From an uncultured Clostridia bacterium (GTDB taxonomy: Bacteria > Bacillota > Clostridia > Christensenellales > Aristaeellaceae), in assembly GCA_946407745.1 (NCBI GenBank), contig CAMJPQ010000004.1:1-64000 (forward strand): a DNA stretch of 64,000 nt, given 5' to 3'. Shown here piece after piece: positions 59,591 to 64,000 of the stretch (positions within the stretch are counted from its first letter, which is position 1; every line of letters begins with the position of its first letter). The notes beneath the pieces are model-generated. The model saw only the letters and a program-made list of their open reading frames with translations. It was not told the origin of the DNA and searched no databases. The position numbers were made by a program, and so were the translations under genes.

Positions 59591-59615
59591 CAGCCCCCGC
59601 GAATGCGCATATAAT
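59587..59615 (+). promoter_or_regulatory. metG promoter
   Basis: TTGACA, 17 bases, TATAAT. The -35 overlaps the ferredoxin stop codon. Confidence 0.9.
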
Positions 59616-59621
59616 ACCGCT

Positions 59622-59837
59622 ACAGGCTTTGAAGGAGAACATTCCTTGTCACCCGCGCACAGAGAGCCGCCCACAGCTGGAAAGGCGGCCGCGGAGACAG
59701 GCAATGATGGCTCCGGAGCTGCGCGGCCGAACGGAGAGTAAGCCGCGACGGGTCGCGCCGTTATCTGCAGGATGAGTTACAAATCAGGGTGGTAACGCGG
59801 GAGCATCCCGCCCCTGGCAGCACTAGGGGCGGTTTTT
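59622..59837 (+). promoter_or_regulatory. T-box leader (methionine), with terminator
   Basis: The T-box sequence AGGGTGGTAACGCGG is at 59786-59800. Stem I shows the AGAGAG element in CGCACAGAGAGCCGCC and a likely specifier ATG at 59704-59706 or 59707-59709 in GGCAATGATGGCTCC. The terminator CCGCCCCT/AGGGGCGG-TTTTT closes it. TGGT in the bulge would pair with an ACCA tRNA end. Uncharged tRNA-Met should turn metG on. Confidence 0.93.
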
Positions 59838-59876
59838 GTGTGCCAGAAACAGCCCGCGAACCTGAAGGAGGATACC

Positions 59877-61895
59877 ATGAGCAAGGGCACCTACTATCTC
59901 ACCACACCCATTTATTACCCCTCCGGCAACATGACCATCGGCCACACCTATACCACGGTGGCTGCCGATACCATGGTGCGCTTCAAAAAGCTGCAGGGCT
60001 ACGACACCTATTTTCTCACCGGCACCGACGAGCACGGCCAGAAAATCGAGAAAAAGGCGGCGGAAGCCGGCGTCACCCCCATCGAGTATGTGGACAAGAT
60101 TGTGGCGGAGACCCAGGACCTGTGGAAGCTGATGAACATCGAATATGACGATTTCATCCGCACCAGCCAGGAGCGGCACACCAAGATTGTGCAGAAGATC
60201 TTCCGCCAGTTCTACGAGCAGGGTGATATCTACAAAAGTGAATACGAGGGGATGTACTGCACCCCCTGCGAGTCCTTCTGGACGGCCACACAGCTGGTGG
60301 AAAAGGACGGGCAGAAGGTCTGCCCCGACTGCGGCCGCCCCTGCCAGCCCATGCGCGAGGAGAGCTACTTTTTCCGCATGAGCAAGTATCAGGACTGGCT
60401 GATCGACTACATTCAGACCCACCCGGATTTCATCCAGCCGGCCAAGCGCGCCAATGAGATGATCAACAACTTCCTCAAGCCCGGCCTGCAGGACCTGTGC
60501 GTCAGCCGCACCAGCGTCAAGTGGGGCGTGCCTGTGGATTTTGACCCGAAGCACACCATCTATGTGTGGATCGACGCGCTGAGCAACTACATCACCGCGC
60601 TGGGCTACGGCACCGACCACGACGAGCTGTTCCGCAAGTACTGGCCGGCCAATGTGCACCTGGTGGGCAAGGAAATTGTGCGCTTCCATTCCATTTACTG
60701 GCCGATCATGCTCCACGCGCTGGGGCTGGAACTGCCCCGGCAGATTTTCGGGCACGGCTGGCTGCTGTTCGGCGCGGACCGCATGAGCAAATCCAAGGGC
60801 AATGTGGTCTACCCGCAGCCCATTGTCGCACGCTACGGCGTAGACGCGCTGCGCTATTACCTCATGCGCGAAATGCCCTTCGGCGCGGACGGCAACTACA
60901 CCAACGAGGCCTTCCTCACCCGGCTGAACGCCGACCTGGCCAATGACCTGGGCAACCTGGTGTCCCGCACCGTGGCGATGATCGAGAAATACTTCGGCGG
61001 CATCCTTCCCGCGTGGGATCAGGCCGTGGAGGACCCAGAGGGCGAGGCGCTCAGGGAGCACTGCGCGGCCCTGCCCGGCCTGGTGGAGGAGCAGATGGAC
61101 AAGCTGCAGTTCTCCACCGCGCTGACGGAGATATGGAAAATCATCGGCGAATGCAACAAGTACATCGACGCCACACAGCCCTGGGTGCTCGGCCGCGACC
61201 CCGAAAAGAAGGGGCTGCTGGGCAATGTGCTGCTGACGCTGGCGGAGTGTGTGCGCTTTGTGGCCGTGCTCATTCAGCCGGTGATGCCCTCCACCCCCGG
61301 CCGGATTTTCGAGCAGCTGGGCGTGACAGACAAGGCGCTGATGACCTGGGATTCGCTCTCCTGCTTCGGCGCGCTGCCCGAGGGGCTGCAGGTGCGCAAG
61401 GGCGATGCGCTGTTCCCGCGCATCGACGTGAACAAGGAGCTGGAGGCGCTCTCCGGCGGCAAGCAGGCGGAAAAGCAGGAAAAAAAGGAAGCCAAGGCCA
61501 CCGAAAAGGCCGAGAAGAAGGAGGCCAAGGCCGCCAAGGGGCACGCCGCCCCTGAATACCCCAGCGAGATCTCCATTGACGACTTCTTCCGCGTCAAGCT
61601 GCAGGTGGCCCGTGTCAAGACCTGCGAAAAGGTTGAAAAGAGCAAAAAGCTGCTGAAAATGACCGTCTCCCTCGGCGCGGACGGAGAGCGCCAGGTGGTC
61701 AGCGGCATCGCGGCCTTCTACAGCCCGGAGGAGATGGTGGGCAAGCAGGTTGTGTTTGCCTCCAACCTGAAGCCGGCCAAGCTGGCGGGCATTGAGAGCC
61801 AGGGCATGATACTGTGCGCCGCCACCGCGGACGACAGCGCCCTGAAGCTTCTGACCGTGGAAGACGGCATGGAGGACGGCGCCCTGATCAGCTGA
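59877..61895 (+). CDS. metG: Methionyl-tRNA synthetase
   Basis: The 672-residue enzyme has the HIGH-like motif NMTIGHTY near residue 20, a zinc knuckle CTPC...CPDC near 127-152 and KMSKS as RMSKSKG near 302. A Lys/Glu/Ala-rich linker (about 525-555) precedes a C-terminal tRNA-binding domain (DDFFRVKLQVARVKTCEKV to GMILCA) that dimerises the enzyme. I start at MSKGTYYL behind AAGGAGG. The tatD gene follows by 22 bases. Confidence 0.96.
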   Translation: MSKGTYYLTTPIYYPSGNMTIGHTYTTVAADTMVRFKKLQGYDTYFLTGTDEHGQKIEKKAAEAGVTPIEYVDKIVAETQDLWKLMNIEYDDFIRTSQERHTKIVQKIFRQFYEQGDIYKSEYEGMYCTPCESFWTATQLVEKDGQKVCPDCGRPCQPMREESYFFRMSKYQDWLIDYIQTHPDFIQPAKRANEMINNFLKPGLQDLCVSRTSVKWGVPVDFDPKHTIYVWIDALSNYITALGYGTDHDELFRKYWPANVHLVGKEIVRFHSIYWPIMLHALGLELPRQIFGHGWLLFGADRMSKSKGNVVYPQPIVARYGVDALRYYLMREMPFGADGNYTNEAFLTRLNADLANDLGNLVSRTVAMIEKYFGGILPAWDQAVEDPEGEALREHCAALPGLVEEQMDKLQFSTALTEIWKIIGECNKYIDATQPWVLGRDPEKKGLLGNVLLTLAECVRFVAVLIQPVMPSTPGRIFEQLGVTDKALMTWDSLSCFGALPEGLQVRKGDALFPRIDVNKELEALSGGKQAEKQEKKEAKATEKAEKKEAKAAKGHAAPEYPSEISIDDFFRVKLQVARVKTCEKVEKSKKLLKMTVSLGADGERQVVSGIAAFYSPEEMVGKQVVFASNLKPAKLAGIESQGMILCAATADDSALKLLTVEDGMEDGALIS

Positions 61896-61917
61896 CCTCT
61901 GACTGTATGGAGAGAAA

Positions 61918-62691
61918 ATGGAACTGTTTGATTCCCACTGCCATGTGGATGAGACCCAGTTTGACGCGGACAGGGCGCAGGTGCATGCCCGGATGCTGCA
62001 GGCCGGGGTGGGGCGCTTCGCGGTGCTCGGCTCCGACCTGCCCACTTCACGGCACGCGGTGGAGTATGCCCTGTCGCACGAGAGCGCGGTGGCAGCCATC
62101 GGCTTTCACCCCGAATACGCCGACCGCTGCGACGAGGCGTCGCTTGCCGCCCTGCGTGAGATGGCCAAGGCACCCTGTGTGAAGGCCATCGGTGAGATCG
62201 GCCTGGATTACCACTGGCCGGACAACCCGTCCAGGGAAACGCAGGCCGCCGCCTGCGAGGCGCAGATCGCTCTGGCCTGCGAGCTGTCCCTTCCCGTCGC
62301 CTATCACGTGCGGGACGCGCACATGGACATGATCGACCTGCTGAAGCGGAACAAGCCACGCCTGACCGGCGGCATCATGCATTGCTTCTCCGGTTCCTGG
62401 GAGATTGCCAGGGAGTATCTCCGGCTCGGGTATTACATTTCCTTCGCGGGCCCTGTGACCTTCAAAAAGGCGCCGAAGCTGCAGGAGGCCGCGGTGAACG
62501 TGCCGCTGGACCGCCTGCTGATCGAGACAGACAGCCCTTACATGGCCCCGGAGCCTGTGCGCGGCCGACGGAATGAGCCCGCCAATGTGCGCTATGTCTG
62601 CGAGAAGATCGCCGCGCTGCGCGGCATGGACGCAGAGGAGCTGGCCCGCGTCACCACCGAAAACGCCTGCAGGGTGTATGGGCTGTGCTGA
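61918..62691 (+). CDS. tatD: TatD-family metal-dependent DNase
   Basis: The 257-residue TIM-barrel hydrolase has metal ligands in FDSHCHVDE, GEIGLDYH, YHVRDAH, MHCFSG and ETDSPYMAPEP. Members are 3'-5' exonucleases or deoxyribonucleases. The metG-tatD order is common in Bacillota. GGAGAGAAA precedes the ATG. Confidence 0.92.
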   Translation: MELFDSHCHVDETQFDADRAQVHARMLQAGVGRFAVLGSDLPTSRHAVEYALSHESAVAAIGFHPEYADRCDEASLAALREMAKAPCVKAIGEIGLDYHWPDNPSRETQAAACEAQIALACELSLPVAYHVRDAHMDMIDLLKRNKPRLTGGIMHCFSGSWEIAREYLRLGYYISFAGPVTFKKAPKLQEAAVNVPLDRLLIETDSPYMAPEPVRGRRNEPANVRYVCEKIAALRGMDAEELARVTTENACRVYGLC

Positions 62692-62717
62692 CAGTGCCCC
62701 TCCGCCATATGCGGTCC

Positions 62718-62747
62718 CCCTCCCCGGCCAGCCGGGGAGGGTTTGTT
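62718..62747 (+). terminator. Terminator of the metG-tatD operon
   Basis: CCCTCCCCGG pairs with CCGGGGAGGG around a CCAG loop, then TTTGTT. Confidence 0.85.
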
Positions 62748-62835
62748 ATGCACTGCTTTGTTATCTCCGCTGTCAGCAGGCCACGAGGAGACTGAGGGCG
62801 TGATGAGCCTTGATCTTCTTTCAGCCTGACGCTGA

Positions 62836-62869
62836 AAAACCGCCCCCTTCTGCAGAGAGCGGTTTTTTT
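62836..62869 (-). terminator. Terminator of galK
   Basis: AACCGC/GCGGTT with T runs on both sides, about 50 bases after the galK stop on the minus strand. It can act in both directions. Confidence 0.65.
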
Positions 62870-62917
62870 CGATTTGGCTGTGGCTGGCGGCTTCAGCTGA
62901 TATGGGCACCACCGGTG

Positions 62918-64000
62918 TCAGTTTTCATCAAGCTGAAGGGTATACGCGCCCTCCGGGCGGATGTCCAGCACATGGCAGCAGCGCTGTCCGAACAGGCCCT
63001 CCATGCACGCAGTGAACGGCCTCAGCTTTTCCTGCGGCACAAAGTTCAATGTGGTGCCGGCAAAGCCGCCGCCGTGAATGCGCCACGCACCGTCGTTCTG
63101 CAGCAGCTGCTCGGCCAGGGCCAGGGCGATACTGAGGCTCTGGTCCTCCACATGGGCGTACACGTTCTGCAGATACATATAAGAGGAGCGTCCGCTGGCA
63201 ATGATCTCGCGCAGGAAGGCGGGCAGGTTGTCCTGCTGCAGGGCTTCCACCTGCCTGCGCACCCGGGTGTTCTCGGTGTAGAAATGCATGGCCCTGAGGA
63301 TTGCCCTGTCCGGCACCTTTCCGTACAGCGTGGGCAGCGCCTTGCTGAAGTCCTCCGGGCTCACGCGCCTGAGGCAGTCCTGGCCGAAGCAGGCGGCCAC
63401 TTGCTTCATTTCAGCCGGGATGGCGGCGTAATCATCTGTCAGGTTGGCATGCGAGCCGCCTGTTGCCACCACCACCAGCGCGTAGCCCTTCTTTGAGAAA
63501 TCGTACGCGAGGCGGCTCACCTGCGGTTCCTCATCGCAGAAATCCACCGCCACAAGGCCGCCGGCGGAGGAAGCCATCTGGTCCAGCAGGCCGCAGGGCT
63601 TGCCGAAGTACTCACGCTCGGCGTACTGACCGATCTTTGCGCGGGTCACAAAATCGATCACGTTTCCGTTGTACAGCTGGTCAAAAACGGCCACCATCAT
63701 GACCTCAAACGCGGCGGAGGAGGAAAGTCCGCTGCCGCTTGCCACGGTGGAGGTGGCCGCCGCGTCAAAGCCACCGATGCGGTAGCCCAGCTCCTTCATG
63801 CGCGCGGCCACGCCGCGGATGAGCGCAATGGTAGTGCCGTTTTCCTTCGGCCGCACACTCAGGTCGTTCAGGTCCACCGTCAGCGGGCGGTAGCCCTCGG
63901 AGTGCAGGTGCACCTCCATGTCATCGCGGGGCGACACCGCCGCCAGGCAATCCAGGTTCACAGAGGCGGCAAGCACCCTGCCGCGGTTGTGGTCTGTGTG
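62918..64000 (-). CDS. galK: Galactokinase, 5' end cut by the window
   Basis: About 360 residues are visible. At the window edge the frame reads HTDHNRGRVLAASV, the galactokinase signature, so roughly 30-40 N-terminal residues are missing. The GHMP ATP-binding motif is ASGSGLSSSAAFEV, and the C-terminal motif IHGGGFAGTTLNFV is present. It phosphorylates galactose to galactose-1-phosphate for the Leloir pathway. Other gal genes are presumably beyond the edge. Confidence 0.93.
   Translation of the reverse strand, partial: HTDHNRGRVLAASVNLDCLAAVSPRDDMEVHLHSEGYRPLTVDLNDLSVRPKENGTTIALIRGVAARMKELGYRIGGFDAAATSTVASGSGLSSSAAFEVMMVAVFDQLYNGNVIDFVTRAKIGQYAEREYFGKPCGLLDQMASSAGGLVAVDFCDEEPQVSRLAYDFSKKGYALVVVATGGSHANLTDDYAAIPAEMKQVAACFGQDCLRRVSPEDFSKALPTLYGKVPDRAILRAMHFYTENTRVRRQVEALQQDNLPAFLREIIASGRSSYMYLQNVYAHVEDQSLSIALALAEQLLQNDGAWRIHGGGFAGTTLNFVPQEKLRPFTACMEGLFGQRCCHVLDIRPEGAYTLQLDEN

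Overview
The window looks like one contig from a GC-rich, monoderm gut Clostridia-type bacterium (Bacillota). The evidence is the gene set: a ctsR-mcsA-mcsB-clpC operon with a CtsR operator, a T-box in front of metG, ECF transporter S components, Rrf2-type sulfur control, a cellobiose phosphorylase, and strong SD sequences with TTGACA-N17-TATAAT promoters. The many small secreted proteins and the base composition recall Christensenellales/Aristaeella-like lineages, but that placement is inference.

Layout. (1) 1-7.2 kb: a peptide-export cassette with two tandem Cys-rich double-glycine precursors, a short membrane-fusion-like protein, a C39-peptidase ABC exporter, a second exporter ABC protein, and two small companion proteins. 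A frameshifted PAP2 gene follows. No maturation enzyme lies in the window. (2) 7.7-10.35 kb: decayed integrative-element DNA (DUF6061-like protein, Xis-like HTH protein, four 9-bp repeats, a 3' fragment of tRNA-Ser, and truncated integrase, class B sortase and ParB genes). (3) 10.4-18.7 kb: a sulfur amino-acid block. It holds tcdA, an Rrf2 regulator, an amino-acid ABC transporter in two transcription units each preceded by a Cys-rich leader ORF and terminator, tRNA-Cys, metA, and a short conserved uORF followed by metY and an ECF S component. (4) 18.8-21.1 kb: a AAA ATPase with a nuclease-like tail, and a second element scar. (5) 21.3-33 kb: secreted or membrane proteins (PTP-like phosphatase, BspA-type LRR protein, MFS-PlsC-like acyltransferase, SH3 protein, HAD hydrolases, metallophosphoesterase). 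(6) 33-39.6 kb: a second uORF-metY-ECF set, L-serine dehydratase, and a second amino-acid ABC transporter. (7) 39.7-50.3 kb: cellobiose phosphorylase, the clpC stress operon, and divergently rpmH-rnpA-yidD-yidC-jag. (8) 50.3-64 kb: cell-wall/secreted proteins, a GPH-type MFS transporter, a serine hydrolase-flavoprotein-ferredoxin operon, T-box-metG-tatD, and a partial galK.

How it fits together. Homoserine is acetylated by MetA (Glu at position 111 predicts acetyl-CoA) and sulfhydrylated by either of two MetY paralogues. Cysteine supply appears to be sensed by two leader-peptide attenuators that control the separate halves of one ABC transporter. Methionine charging is sensed by the metG T-box. 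The best candidates for undescribed biology are the paired Cys-leader attenuators with shared upstream motifs, the conserved YAVL-x-SRNRM uORF before both metY copies, and the Cys-rich NHLP-type precursor cassette without a visible modifying enzyme.
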